Shown: positions 12,197 to 22,929, counted from the stretch's first letter. The stretch: DNA of 64,000 bases from Anagrus nilaparvatae (GCA_022575985.1 JAKSXM010000282.1:156549-220548), one strand, 5' to 3'. The notes: a model not told the origin generated them from the letters alone. Numbers and translations are program-made.

Positions 12197-13794
12197 TGGA
12201 AAAATGAATGTCCAAAGGGTGAAAAGAGTGAAAAATGGCCAAATTCACCCTTTAAAACCTTCCGTATGTAATTTGTAACATCATTTTTGAGATCAGCGCC
12301 CAAAAAAACCTACTAGACCCTTTGAAAATAAAAAAACAATTTCTTTGGAAAAAGGTTTGTCTAAGGGTTGGCAAGGGTGAAAAATGGCCAATTTCACCCT
12401 TCAGAACCTGTTGGATGTAATTTTTTAGAAAATTTTTGAAATCTGTGACCTAAAAAACCTATTTATTTAATTTAATTTAAAAATAAAGCCTTCTAAAGGT
12501 TTATTTAAATTTTGGGGTATTTGGGGTGAAAAATGGCTAAATTCACTCTTTTGAACCCGTTGAATATAATTTACGACATAATTAATGAGAACAGCGCCCA
12601 TAAAAACCTATTAGACCCTTGGAAATTTAAAAAGTAAGTCATTTTGGAAAAATGTTGGTCTAAGGGTTGGCAAGGGTGAAAAATGGCCAACTTTACCCTT
12701 CAGAACCTGTTGGATGTAATTTTTTACATTATTTTTGAAATCTGCGACCTTTAATACCTATGTATTTAATTTAATTTAAAAATATAGTCTTTTATATGTT
12801 TATGTAAATTTTGGGGTATTTGGGGTAAAAAATGGCCAAATTCACACTTTTGATCCCGTTAAATATAATTTACGACATAATTAATGAGATCAGCGCCTAC
12901 AAAAACCTATTAGACCCTTCGAAAATCAAAAATTAATTCATTTTGGAAAAATGACTGTTTAAGGCGTGAAAAGTGTGAAAAATGGCCAATTTCACTCTTC
13001 AGTTTGAGATTTGACCTTTTTTTCACACTATACGCCTGACTATATTATTTTGGAGTATTTTATTATATTATAAACTTTTTTTTTATTTATATAAAATACT
13101 TGATATAGTATAATATTTTGTAGTATATTATAATACTCCAATTATTTATGTTGGTGGTTGTTAATTTCCCAAACACTAATTTGGAGTTTTATAAACCACC
13201 TGATAATAAGAATGATATTTGTAATACACCGAATATACCTTTTGTATATTGTAATACACGAAAAATTTTTTATTGTTATTTGTAAACCACCAAATTTAAG
13301 AATGGAGTTTTAGAAAGCACTGAAGTCGCTTTCGGAGTTTTTTAAAACGCCATCTAGCCATTTGGTGGTTTGCTAAAGGAAATTTGGTGGTTTTGGTTTA
13401 AGAGTGTACATAATTACATTATTACACTACAGTGAAACCTCCTATAAAGACCACTCTAACTAGCGACCACCGCCCCATAAAGACCGCCAACGACCGGTCT
13501 GTTTCGATTCCCTATAATTTTACATTGACAAGAACCTCTATCTTGAGACCACTCCCGATAGCGACCGCGACCACTATTTTCATATTTAAAATATACAAAA
13601 TACGTATAAAAATAACTCTCTATAAAGACCATATTTTTTTTCTTTACGTAAATAATTTTATTTATTATTTTAATTTTCTATTGAAATAAAAATAAATAAT
13701 AATCTTATAAATAATAATATAATAATCTTATAATAAATAATAATAAAAATAATAGTAATAATCTTTTAAATAATAAATATTCTTTTCTCTCTCT

Positions 13795-14150
13795 TTAACC
13801 CATTAGCGCCGGCGCGACCATACCACTGACACTCGGATTTTCGCTTAGAAAACTGGTAAAAAAATGATTTTTTTTAAACTTAAAGTCTTTTTTTACTAAA
13901 AACGACTTGCTTTACAAGATTCTGGGGTCAGATTTTTAATATTATTGACCGTTAATTAAATATGGCGGCCCCAAAAAAGACAAAAAATCGATTATCGATA
14001 CAAAATTAAAAATCTGACCCCGGAATCTTGTAAAGCAAGTCTTTTTTAGTAAAGAAATATTTAAAGTTTTAAAAAAAATTATTTTTTTACCCGTTTTCTA
14101 AGCGAAATCCGAGCGTCAGTGGTGTGGTCGCGCCGGCGCTAATGGGTTAA
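13795..14150. mobile_element. TTAA-flanked palindromic MITE (piggyBac type)
   Basis: A 356-bp palindrome bounded by TTAA at both ends (13795-13798 and 14147-14150). Termini are CCCATTAGCGCCGGCGCGACC and its exact reverse complement. The arms continue inward through a CTTGCTTTACAAGATTC block and its counterpart on the right. The GC-rich tips stand out from the AT-rich surroundings. TTAA duplication and a CCC-type tip are the hallmarks of piggyBac-mobilised MITEs. It is nested in the pogo-like element and so inserted after it. Confidence 0.85.
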
Positions 14151-14242
14151 ATAATCAAATTTGGTCTTTAATTATAAATAAGTATTGAATTCTTATTCAG
14201 TCTTGTTTTTACGTTAGAGATAAATATAAGTTAACAATTAAA

Positions 14243-14668
14243 ATGTCTAATAAAAGAAAAAGAAAATGGTTAACGTTAGAACAAAAAGTGTGTGTCATTG
14301 ACGAGTCAAAAAAGTTAATAAATGGAAAGAATAAAAGTCAAAGAGAGCTTGCAGAGCAGTTTGAAATAAGTAAGACTCAAGTTCAAAAAATTTTAAAAGA
14401 CCAACAATTAATTATAAATGATTGGAGAAGTAACGATTTAAATCAACATGCTAAAAAAAGATTCAAGGCAGTAACTTGTGAATTAGATTCTATTCAGTAT
14501 GAGTGGATATGTGCAGTAAGACAACAACTAATCCCAGTAACGGGCCCAATATTACAAGCAAAAGCTTTAGAAATCGCTAAGATTTTAGAAATAAATGAAA
14601 TAAAAAAAAAAAAAAAAAAAAGTTTTAAACATACCTACTATTTGCAATTTAAAATGAAATGCAAATAA
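14243..14668 (+). CDS. truncated CENP-B/Tigger-type transposase, DNA-binding domain only
   Basis: A 141-aa frame. Residues ~8-55 form the CENP-B N-terminal helix-turn-helix (pipsqueak type), with SQRELAEQFEISKTQVQKIL as the recognition part. Residues ~75-118 match the second, Tc5/CENPB-type HTH, including the conserved VTGPILQAKALEIAKIL segment. In full Tigger/pogo transposases a ~250-aa DDE catalytic domain follows. Here the frame runs into a lysine stretch encoded by an A-run (about 14602-14621) and ends in a short unrelated tail, so no catalytic domain exists. The start at 14243 follows an AACAATTAAA context and is the first Met. If expressed, the product could bind transposon ends without cutting, as a competitive repressor might. 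That role is inference. It may equally be a relic kept open by chance. Confidence 0.7.
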   Translation: MSNKRKRKWLTLEQKVCVIDESKKLINGKNKSQRELAEQFEISKTQVQKILKDQQLIINDWRSNDLNQHAKKRFKAVTCELDSIQYEWICAVRQQLIPVTGPILQAKALEIAKILEINEIKKKKKKSFKHTYYLQFKMKCK

Positions 14669-14924
14669 GTAGTCAGTTCCAAGTCTGCAAAAATGTGAGG
14701 AAAACTTTTTTTTTAACTTATGTTGCATCCCCACCCTTACCTCTATCTAAAGACCACCCCCCAATAGCAACCGCTGATTTCTGGTCTAAATGGTGGTCGC
14801 TAATGAGAGACTCTACTGTATAACAAAAATGAAAAAATTTTTACTATATTTAAATTGAGGAATAAATTATGGAAAATATATAGGAGTTAAAACGATATTT
14901 CAAAAACTAATTCTTCCATAAAAA

Positions 14925-15800
14925 AAAATTAGGTACTACGTCCATCAAGAGTAAAAAAATTGTTGTTTTTTGTATCTTTTGGTGGCAAACATTTTGAGAG
15001 AAAAAATTTTCAAAAAATTAAGTATCAAATTGAAGATATCAAGTAAAAACGATAATTCTAGATGTTAGTACATTCATAAAAAAAAATGAAGCACTACGTC
15101 CTAGAAGAAAAAAAATATTGCTGCTTTTTTTTACTTTTTAACACAAAAAATTTTCAAAAAATTACGTATCAGATCCAAACTTTGGCTATAAACGATATTT
15201 CTAAGACTAGCACTCCCTTGGAAAAATAGTATATTACGACCCATGGCCAGAAAAATAAAGAATGGCCCAAATCGTACGTAAATTACCTTCCGAGGCGAAG
15301 CCGAGGATGGTAAACTGTGATTTGGGGCATTCTTTTTTTATGGCCTAGGGTTGTATACGATTTTACATATCTAGGGAAAAAAAAGCCTATTTTCTTCCCT
15401 AGGCAGATGGCTTTTTTGCCTATTATATGTAAAACTATGTTTTAGAACACGGGAAAAAATATGGGGTTCGACTTTTGCATGCTGTTTGACAACTGCATGC
15501 AAAGCCAAAACCAATATTTCATCCCTTGTTTAATAAATAGCTATTTCTGCATCAGTGGCGAGAAAACACGTCTTTGCCGGACGTGCAGCGGCCGGAAATA
15601 CGTGTTTTCTGGCCACTGACCAGAAAAATTTAGTACTAGGTCCAAAGAAAAAAAAAATTGGTATTTTTGGTATTTTTTGGTGAAAAAAATTTTCAAAAAA
15701 TAAATTATAAGATTAAAGATATCGAGTAAAAACGATACATTTAGATATTAGTATTTTTGTGGAAAAAAATGAGGTATTACATCCAAATTAATAAAATAAA
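14925..15800 (+). repeat. diverged ~150-bp tandem repeats with an insert
   Basis: Units containing a (G/A)TACTACGTCC-like tag followed by AAAAAATTGTTG and AATTTTCAAAAAAT recur near 14933, 15091, 15630 and 15772. A ~400-bp unrelated element (15228-15625) interrupts them. The copies are strongly diverged. No coding content. Confidence 0.5.
15228..15625. mobile_element. GGCCAGAAA-type interspersed repeat, copy A
   Basis: Begins near TATTACGACCCATGGCCAGA and ends near TTTCTGGCCACTGACC. The inside carries GAATGGCCCAAATCG, the palindrome-like CCTTCCGAGGCGAAGCCGAGG and a GATTTGGGGCATTC block. Sequence of the same kind is found at 17010-17520 and 22560-22925, so this is a family rather than unique DNA. 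Short terminal inverted repeats suggest a MITE, but the exact ends are unclear. Confidence 0.55.
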
Positions 15801-16185
15801 AAAGTACCTCGAGATTTTTTGGTGAAAAAAATTTTGAAAAAAATACTCGTGTATTTTTTTATACGATAAAAGCGTGAATTCTTTTAAATAAATGTGAAAA
15901 AATGCAAAAAAAATTAAAAATTTTTATATTTTTTAAAAATCAATAAGATTAAAATTCAAGCAAGCCCCCTATGATAGGTATTGTTCTCTCTTACGAGCTG
16001 TGTTATTAGGGACATATTAATAATCCGACCACTTTACATCGCGACACAAAACCAATGGTAAAAAAAACGGTTTAAGATTTTTATTATTCTTTGTTGCCAA
16101 CAGTAGGTTGTTATTTGTATTATTTTTTTACTATATAGTTATTTTTTTATATAACTAAGATTTCTTATTAAAAAAAAAATTTATA

Positions 16186-19100
16186 ATGAAAATTTTAATA
16201 ACTAATTTTACTGTGATATTATTTATTCTTTTTGCTGTGGTATACAGTACAATTTATTTTAAATCAAGTGAAGAAATTATTGCTTTAACTATATCCACTT
16301 CGGTCAAACATCGAGTTTCTAAATCATTTTTGTCATTTGGTATCGACTCTTCTATGCTCAGAAATATCAAGAAATTGCCCATTAATAATGAGAAATTTAT
16401 AAAACTGTCAAAATATTTAAGTCCAGCTTATGTTCGTATAGGAGGTACTGCGGCTGATTGCTTATTATTTACACAGGTAATAAAAAAAACACTTTCTGGT
16501 GTCAAATTATTTTTAACTAGTTTATATTATGACATTCACGTTTTAAACATAGTACAATAATAAAAAAGTACCATTTTTCTGAAGTTTTAAGCACCTAGCA
16601 ATGCAGTAAATATAGTTGTTCCACTTAAAGATATTTTACACAAATAGTATATATTATTATATTTAGGGTTCAGCTGGCGACTTAGTAATAAGTTTCAATG
16701 TTTGTTTGAATAATATAAAATAGAGAAACAAAAATGAAAGAAAGTCGCCTTGCAAGCAAGTATAATATTATTCTTTTATCTTTGTCATCATATGCGCAAA
16801 AATTGTGCGTCGAAAAAACATAAAGAACGCATCGTTGCTAAAACATATCAATTTTTTTATCTCTATTTTTTATTACTATTCCATATAATTTAATATTATA
16901 AACTAAAAAAAAAATCCGAATGTAGCTAGTGGAATTTTTTTATTCGCCAAACGATTGCAAATTACTTGAGACGTAAAGAAAATTTTAAAAATTTATTTAA
17001 GGTTCGCGCCCAGAAAAGTAAAGAATGGCCCAAATCGCAAGTAATTTTACAGGTAAATTGTGATTTGAGGCATTATTTATTTTGTAGACGTATTTTCTTG
17101 TCACCTACGGAGAAATAGTATATTACGGTTCTAGGCCAGAAAAATAAAGAATAGCCTAAATCTCACGTATATTACCTTCCGAGGCGAAGCCGAGTATGGA
17201 AAACTGCGATTTGGGTCATTCTTTGTTTATGGCCAAGGATTGTACAAAATTTTTCTGCGACTATGGCGAGAAAATACGTCTTTGCCGGACGCACAGCGGG
17301 CCGCAGTATACAGAAATAATAATATACGACTCTTGACAATAAAAAAAGAATGCCCCAAAATGCAGTTTATCATCCTCGGATTCGCCTCAGAGAGTAATTT
17401 ACATGCGATTTGGGCCATGCTTTATTTTTCTCGCTATGTGTCGTAATGCACTATTCTGCGCCTTGTGGCGACCGAGAAATACGTGCTTTTGGGCCGCATG
17501 TCAGAAAAATAATTTTCCTGGTTACTTGCTGGATTTGCTTGTATTGATATGATGATGCTTAAAAAATTTTTTTGAAACACAAGCGGGGAATATATGCAAG
17601 CGGAATTTTTTTTCAGGGTAATATTTATTACACTACTTATAAGATAGAGTGCAGGATATTTACAAAACTATACGTATACAAATTCGTATATAAGAATCAG
17701 ATCAGTTATTTTTCTTTTAACATTCTGAATGCGCTCTGTTTATTCCAATTAGCTTTTTATAAGCCCCGTTCAAATCACAGAACAGTGGAGGAGGGGAGGG
17801 GCTACCACGGAAAATAAAATTGTTTAGTTTGAGTACCTATAACTATTTTTTTTTTTTAAGGACGCTCTGTCCACCACAGGGTGTTTTTTGCGCAGCATAT
17901 TTGTAACTAAAATATTTTAACCATATATTTATTTATAATAATTTTTTAATGAAAGAATCAATGCTTTACAGTATTTAGTACAAGAATATAAAAAAAAAAG
18001 TTAAAAATGTTTATTTGTTTAAACAAATACGACCTGTTAAATTTTTAAAATTTTTGGGTCATAAAAGCCTGAGTTCCTAGATCTGGGCTACTTGGATCAA
18101 AATTCTGCTTGGCTCATATTGAAGATCATTCAATTCTAGGGGGAGGTATCGTGGGAAATTTTTCGCTAAACTTCTTCAGTAATGAGTTACAGCTAATTGT
18201 TTATAAAAAAAATGTTAAAAATTCTCTACAATTTATAAACAAATAGGTATAACTCATTACTGAAAAGGTTTAGCGAAAAATTTCCCACGATACCTCCCCC
18301 TAGAATTGAATGATCTTCAATATGAGCCAAACAGAATTTTGATCCAAGTAGCCCAGATCTGGGAACTCAGGCTTTTATGACCCAAAAATTTAAAAATTTA
18401 ACAGGTCGTATTTGTTTAAACAAATAAACATTTTTAACTTTTTTTTTTATATTCTTGTACTAAATACTGTAAAGCATTGATTCTTTCATTAAAAAATTAT
18501 TACACTGAGAAAAAAATTTTCTTGGCTTAAGAAAATCATATGCATTGAATTTTAATTTTTTGAATCTAGAGTATATAATTTTAAAACAAGAAAACCATTG
18601 TTAATTGAAAGAAATATTTTTTTCGTTTAAGTAAATATATTCATTGAATTTTGATTTCATTCAAACAAACATATGTTTCTTGGAAGAAACGAATATTTTT
18701 TTGCCGCTAGAAACTGCATAGATTATTACAAAAACTTTCAGTGTTTTGAATCAAAAAAATATATTCAAAAAAATATTTTCTAAATTCAAGGAAGCGTTTT
18801 TTTGGATCATGAAATTTAATTTTTGATCCAAAGCAAATAGTTTTCAAAAAAATATTATCTCATGCCAAAATTATAAAACTTTATTTTAAAAAACTGCTTT
18901 ATTTCGTTCAAATAATTACATTTTATTCGTTCAAAAAAATGTACTTTTTTTTCAAGAAACAATTTTTTTAATAAAATATATTTTTTTTGCTGAATTAACT
19001 ATAATCTCCATTCATTTATATAAAAATTATTCTGCAAAAAGTAATTTGTAGATATCTTTATAAGCGAAACTTAATTCAATGCAAAAAAATTGATCAGCTA

Positions 19101-21892
19101 ATGAAAAAATAGAAGTTTTTGCGAAAAAGATTAATATTTTAGATAATTAGAGCAAACAACATTTTTCAAGTTTTTGAAAAAATATTTTTTTCCTTCCTAA
19201 ACTCAGCTTGAAAAAAAAATAATTATTTTTATGACATTAAGAATTCACTCATATGTTTATTACCACCTGCTAATTCCATCTGGCTTTGAATAAAAATTTT
19301 TTTTTTATTTCTTTTTAAAAACTTGATGCATTATTTTATGTTTTTGAATCTGCTTTATCGATAATTTTTTCGTTACATAGTCTTTGAAAATTAACTTCTA
19401 TATTTAGTAAGATGCTGCCGTGGTCCATTGGATTGGTTACGATGCGTATAGTTCTGCACAGTCAAAGCAATTTGGGTTCGATTCCGGGTATGACAAAATT
19501 TAAAATTTAATTTGATAAAAAAAAAAAAAAAATAATAAAAAAATAAAAAAATGAAATAATTAAAAAAAAAAAAATAAGTAAATGAAAAAATAATTAAAAA
19601 AAATATATATAAATCAATAATAATAATTTATAAAAATAAGATTAATAATAAAAAAATTAAAAAATTATAAAAAAAAAAAAACGAGGAAAAAAAAATTTTT
19701 TGCATTTTGCAAAAAAAAAAAATTTTTTTACTGACAATTTCGATCGAAAAAATTATTTCATAGATTCAAAAATTTATTTATTTCACATAACTAATTATTT
19801 GATTATACCAAAAACTCATGATGTTGTCGCTAAACAACTGTTTATTGTTTCTAAGAAATATTTCTTTCTCCCAAAACATTATTTTTTTAAATAGAGAAAA
19901 TATGTTTTTAACTCAATGCGTAAGATTTCATTGAGTCAAAAAGACGTATCTTAGGCACTATTGAAAATAATAATTTTCTTGAAACAAAGCAAATTTTTTT
20001 GAATGTAGTAATTTTTTTTCTCAGTGTATAAATAAATATATGGTTAAAATATTTTAGTTACAAATATGCTGCGCAAAAAACACCCTGTGGTGGACAGAGC
20101 GTCGTTAAGGGATTTTTTATTAGTTACTTCAGTAGGAATCTTCTTTTAATTCTTATCCTAGAAATCATATTCAACATTTAAAATTGGTTATTGGGTCCGT
20201 AACTGTGACTGATAATAAAAGATTCGTTTCAATGCTATAATTGGACAAAATATAATTTATCTTTGAACAAATTTTACTCAAAAAACCAAGAGTATAACCA
20301 TACATTTTCAAAACATATTTCAGGAAAATGATGTTCGTGAAAATCAGAACACATTGGAATCAGAATACAGTGAAGACTCGATAAGTAAGGACATTAGCAA
20401 TTTTACTTTAACAGGAAATGATTTTGCTTCTTTATACAATTATGCTGATAAATCGGAAATTAAGATGATTTTTGACTTAAATGTTTTATTAAGAAATGAA
20501 AATGGTACTTGGAATAGTAAAAATGCAGAAAAAATTATGGATTTTGCCAAAGGCCATGAAATGAAAATCGATTGGCAAATGGGAAATGGTAAATTCAATC
20601 AAAATATTCGGGCTAAATTAATACAGTATCTAAAAATTTATTTATATTTTAGAGCCCAATTCATTTTTTCACGTTTTTAATGTATCAGTTTCTGCTGAGA
20701 GTTTAGCAAAAGATTATTGTTACTTGCGTTCTTTACTGAATCAAAAGGGATACGAGCAAAGTATTTTAGTTGGACCTGAAGCAAATCATATTGGCGACGA
20801 GTTACATTCAGGTGAAACTTACGTAAAAGATTTTTTAAATTCAGCGGCCGATTGTATAGAAGCAGTAACTTGGCATCAGTATTATTTAAATGGTCGAGAA
20901 GCAACAGTTCAAGATTTCTTAAATCCGAAGACATTTAATCGCCTGCCACTACAAATAGAAACTATGAAAAACATTTTGAATAGTAACCAACGTGATATAA
21001 ATATGTGGCTTTGTAAGTATAAGTTTTTAAAAAACTTAAAAACAATTTTCGTATGATAATTTGGTATATTTTGAAATTATTTATAGCTGAAACAAGTTCT
21101 GCATTTGGTGGTGGAGCACCAAACTTATCTGATAGATTCGTATCTACTTTTTTATGGATTGATAAATTAGGCTACAGTGCAAAAGCTAAAGTAGACGTTG
21201 TTATTAGACAGTCTTTATTTGGCAATCACTATGCTATGATTGGACCTGATCTAGAACCTAATCCAGATTGGTGGATTTCAGTTTTATTTAAAAAATTTAT
21301 CTCTGAAAAAGTTTTGGAATTAAATGCTCAAAATAATTTTGATAAAATTCGACTTTACGCTCATTGTAGTCCAGAAAAAGAACGTTTGAATGATACTGAG
21401 ACACCAGTAACTATTTACGGAGTCAATTTGAATCCAGATTATTCAAAAATAAGTATTTCAGGACCAACAAAAAATTCCAAAATGTTTTCCTATTTCCTAA
21501 CTTCAAATGACTTGCAATCGAGGTAAAGAGTAGTTTTTTTACTAAAATAAAAATTATTTTCATTGAAAAAAAATAGCAAGCCAACTTATCAAATAATTTT
21601 TCTTTCTGTTAAATATGAGATTCAAAGTTTTAGATTCATATAACTGCAAATTAATTCTTAGAATGTTTACTAATATTTTAATCATTTTAATAAAAAGTTT
21701 AATTTAATCAAATATTTTTTTAACAGGCAAATAATGATGAATGGAAATATTTTAAAACTCAAAAATAATGGAAGTTTACCAGTTTTTAAACCAAAAGTGC
21801 TTGATATTAACAAACCAATTTCTTTGCCTCCATATTCAGTTATATTCTTAGTTATTCACAATGTATTAATTCCAGAATGTGTTGATTTATAA
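16186..21892 (+). CDS. HPSE-like: heparanase-like endo-beta-glucuronidase (GH79), five exons
   Basis: Coding exons: 16186-16476, 20324-20588, 20653-21012, 21087-21522, 21727-21892, all with GT-AG introns and compatible phases, giving 505 aa (human heparanase 543). Residues ~7-26 are a hydrophobic signal or anchor. Residues ~47-96 hold SFLSFGIDSSMLRNI and LSPAYVRIGGTAADCLLF, matching the heparanase 8-kDa subunit. An acidic, Ser-rich stretch (98-120) lies where the vertebrate linker is excised. WQMGNEPNSF contains the general acid/base Glu186, whose codon is split by intron 2. SETSSAFGGGAPNLSDRF holds the nucleophile Glu307. The C-terminal beta-sandwich segment ends in exon 5. The family cleaves heparan sulfate chains in lysosomes or outside the cell. 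Intron 1 (3.85 kb) is filled with nested MITEs. The start at 16186 is the first Met before the signal segment. An untranslated upstream exon cannot be excluded. Confidence 0.92.
17010..17520. mobile_element. GGCCAGAAA-type repeat, copy B (inverted pair)
   Basis: Two related units head to head inside heparanase intron 1. The forward unit (about 17125-17280) has TATTACGGTTCTAGGCCAGA, CCTTCCGAGGCGAAGCCGAG and a GATTTGGGTCATTC block. The reverse unit (about 17335-17465) has GAATGCCCCAAAATG, CATCCTCGGATTCGCCTC and GCGATTTGGGCCATG. It resembles copy A at 15.2 kb. GC content is above the local level. Confidence 0.55.
18503..20026. mobile_element. TA-flanked DNA element nested in the TTAA MITE
   Basis: A 1.52-kb insertion bounded by CACTGAGAAAAAAA and TTTTTTTCTCAGTG inverted repeats, with TA on both sides (18501-18502, 20027-20028). 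Comparison with the intact left arm of the host MITE shows that removing the element and one TA restores the arm exactly, so the boundaries and the 2-bp duplication are well supported. The interior has no transposase frame. It holds a tRNA-like segment at 19414-19493 followed by a long A-rich tract, probably a later SINE-like insertion. Tc1/mariner-type, non-autonomous. Confidence 0.85.
19414..19493 (+). repeat. tRNA-derived SINE head (A and B boxes)
   Basis: A tRNA-like 80-bp segment with an A box TGGTCCATTGG at about 19421-19431 and a perfect B box GGTTCGATTCC at about 19475-19485, spaced as in a tRNA. The anticodon and acceptor stems do not pair well, so it is unlikely to be a working tRNA. 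About 190 bp of A-rich sequence follows, as in the tail of a SINE. It could be transcribed by RNA polymerase III. Confidence 0.6.
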
Positions 21893-22053
21893 CAATAACT
21901 GAAAGAAATTACAAAAAATAGACAAAAATTTTGTCATATCAAATTTATTTATTTTTATAAAAATGACTTATGAAAAGTAGTATTACTTATTACAAAAAAA
22001 AAATATATAATTCATATAAATAAATAAATTAAAAAATAAAACGTCTTAATTTA

Positions 22054-22404
22054 TTATTCGATTGTTGATTGTGGTGCAGAACCTACACCTAAGAAAAGTT
22101 TAAAATACCATTTAATAATCCATAAACAAAAAGCTGATACATATTTATCAACGGTATCTGCTACTAAAAAATGATAATATCTAAATCTATTAAAATAATA
22201 TTTCGCAGTTTGCCAAGTGCTTAATTTTTCAACATTTGTATTTGATATTTCACTTTTATTTTGTTCTTCTTCTTTTAAAGTTTCTATATTTTCTGTAACT
22301 AAAATTTTTTATAATAAAAAAAAATGCTTGGTAAAATAAAATTATGTATAAATTTTGATACCTTTTCTATGAGTTAAATTATTTTCACTGACATCCTCAG
22401 ACAT
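22054..22404 (-). CDS. small two-exon gene, unknown 95-aa protein with one hydrophobic segment
   Basis: Exon 1 is 22404-22362 (14 codons plus one base, from ATG) and exon 2 is 22298-22054. The intron (22361-22299, 63 bp) begins GTATCA and ends TTTTAG, and the phases join to give a single frame. The protein is acidic at the N-terminus (MSEDVSENNL; then KEEEQNKSE), followed by STWQTAKYYFNRFRYYHF and a hydrophobic stretch AFCLWIIKWYFKLFLGVG (residues ~69-86), ending APQSTIE. I do not recognise the family. It could be a small membrane or lipid-droplet type protein. It converges on heparanase with 161 bp between the stop codons. A minus-strand AATAAA near 21948 would make the two 3' UTRs overlap. 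Tyr/Phe/Trp content and clean splicing argue against a chance frame. Confidence 0.7.
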
Positions 22405-22559
22405 CTTTACGTTACCTTGAAATTTAAATATAAATTTATTAATTTTTTATCATGCTTTTAATTTTTTGTATAAAATATAACCAAAACGAATATTAGGTTA
22501 TCTTAAATAAACGTTTTTTATTGAATAAATTAAATATTTAATTTTTTTGTCACAAATTT

Positions 22560-22925
22560 TAAAATAAATGGAATATTACGACCTATGGTCAGAAATATTA
22601 TAGTCAGGTGACCGAAAATGCACGTAAATGCGAGCATACGATTTGAGCATTCTTTTTTTATGGCCAAGGGTTGCATATGATTATTCTCTATCACTGACTC
22701 GAAAACACGTCTTTATCGAAAGTATAGATTAATGGTTATTAAAAGTTATTATTTTCTAGTGGCTTCTTGCCATTGACGAAGAAAACTCGGTCCTTGAAAA
22801 GCGATATCTCTTAGCCATTGAAAAAAATGTCTCAAAAAGCAGTTTACTTTACTTCATTTTGGGGTGATTTTCTTGTGATCTAGGCTTTTTTTTTTTATTT
22901 TTCTGGCCATAGGACCTAATAATAT
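22560..22925. mobile_element. GGCCAGAAA-type repeat, copy C
   Basis: Starts near ATATTACGACCTATGGTCAG and ends with the inverted counterpart TTTCTGGCCATAGGACCTAA near 22900-22920, so about 20-bp terminal inverted repeats are visible. The interior shares the GCATTCTTTTTTTATGGCC block with copies A and B. This copy gives the clearest view of the family's ends. No coding content. Confidence 0.6.
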
Positions 22926-22929
22926 ACTA

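Larger units (their letters stand above)
8558..13407. mobile_element. large foldback element with tandem-repeat arms
   Basis: The whole 4.85 kb is one inverted repeat. The left end starts ACACTCTTAAACC and the right end finishes GGTTTAAGAGTGT, and the outer arms (8558-9767 and 12197-13407) are almost identical over about 1.2 kb. The inner parts of both arms are arrays of a ~55-bp repeat in opposite orientation, meeting near 11345. Flanks ACATAATCT (8549-8557) and ACATAATTA (13408-13416) agree at 7 of 9 positions, a possible 9-bp target duplication as seen in Foldback and MULE-type elements. No transposase frame is present, so mobilisation would need enzyme from elsewhere. High arm identity suggests recent insertion or arm homogenisation. 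Confidence 0.85.
13430..14818 (+). mobile_element. non-autonomous pogo/Tigger-like DNA transposon
   Basis: Imperfect terminal inverted repeats: left CAGTGAAACCTCCTATAAAG, right end reading inward CAGTAGAGTCTCTCATTAG, followed on both sides by related GCGACCACC and AAAGACC blocks. TA dinucleotides at 13428-13429 and 14819-14820 are the expected target duplication for the Tc1/mariner/pogo superfamily. The interior encodes only the N-terminal DNA-binding part of a CENP-B-like transposase. The catalytic DDE region is absent, so the element cannot move itself. A separate TTAA-flanked MITE lies inside it at 13795-14150. It starts only about 20 bp from the end of the large foldback element. Confidence 0.85.
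17856..20108. mobile_element. TTAA-flanked foldback MITE in heparanase intron 1
   Basis: Termini are GGACGCTCTGTCCACCACAG on the left and the reverse complement of CGACGCTCTGTCCACCACAG on the right, each abutting TTAA (17856-17859, 20105-20108), a piggyBac-type signature. The left arm runs from 17860 to about 18210. The right arm runs from about 18245 to 18502, is interrupted by another element, and resumes at 20027-20104. Without the insert the MITE is about 730 bp with arms >330 bp and very high identity. The central loop is short. No coding capacity. It lies in an intron, so it is transcribed with the heparanase pre-mRNA and would form a strong hairpin there. Confidence 0.85.

Noticed and set aside
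19414..19493. A functional tRNA gene
   Set aside because: A and B boxes are good, but acceptor and anticodon stems do not pair and an A-rich tail follows; a SINE head fits better. The same reasoning applies at 41390-41461.
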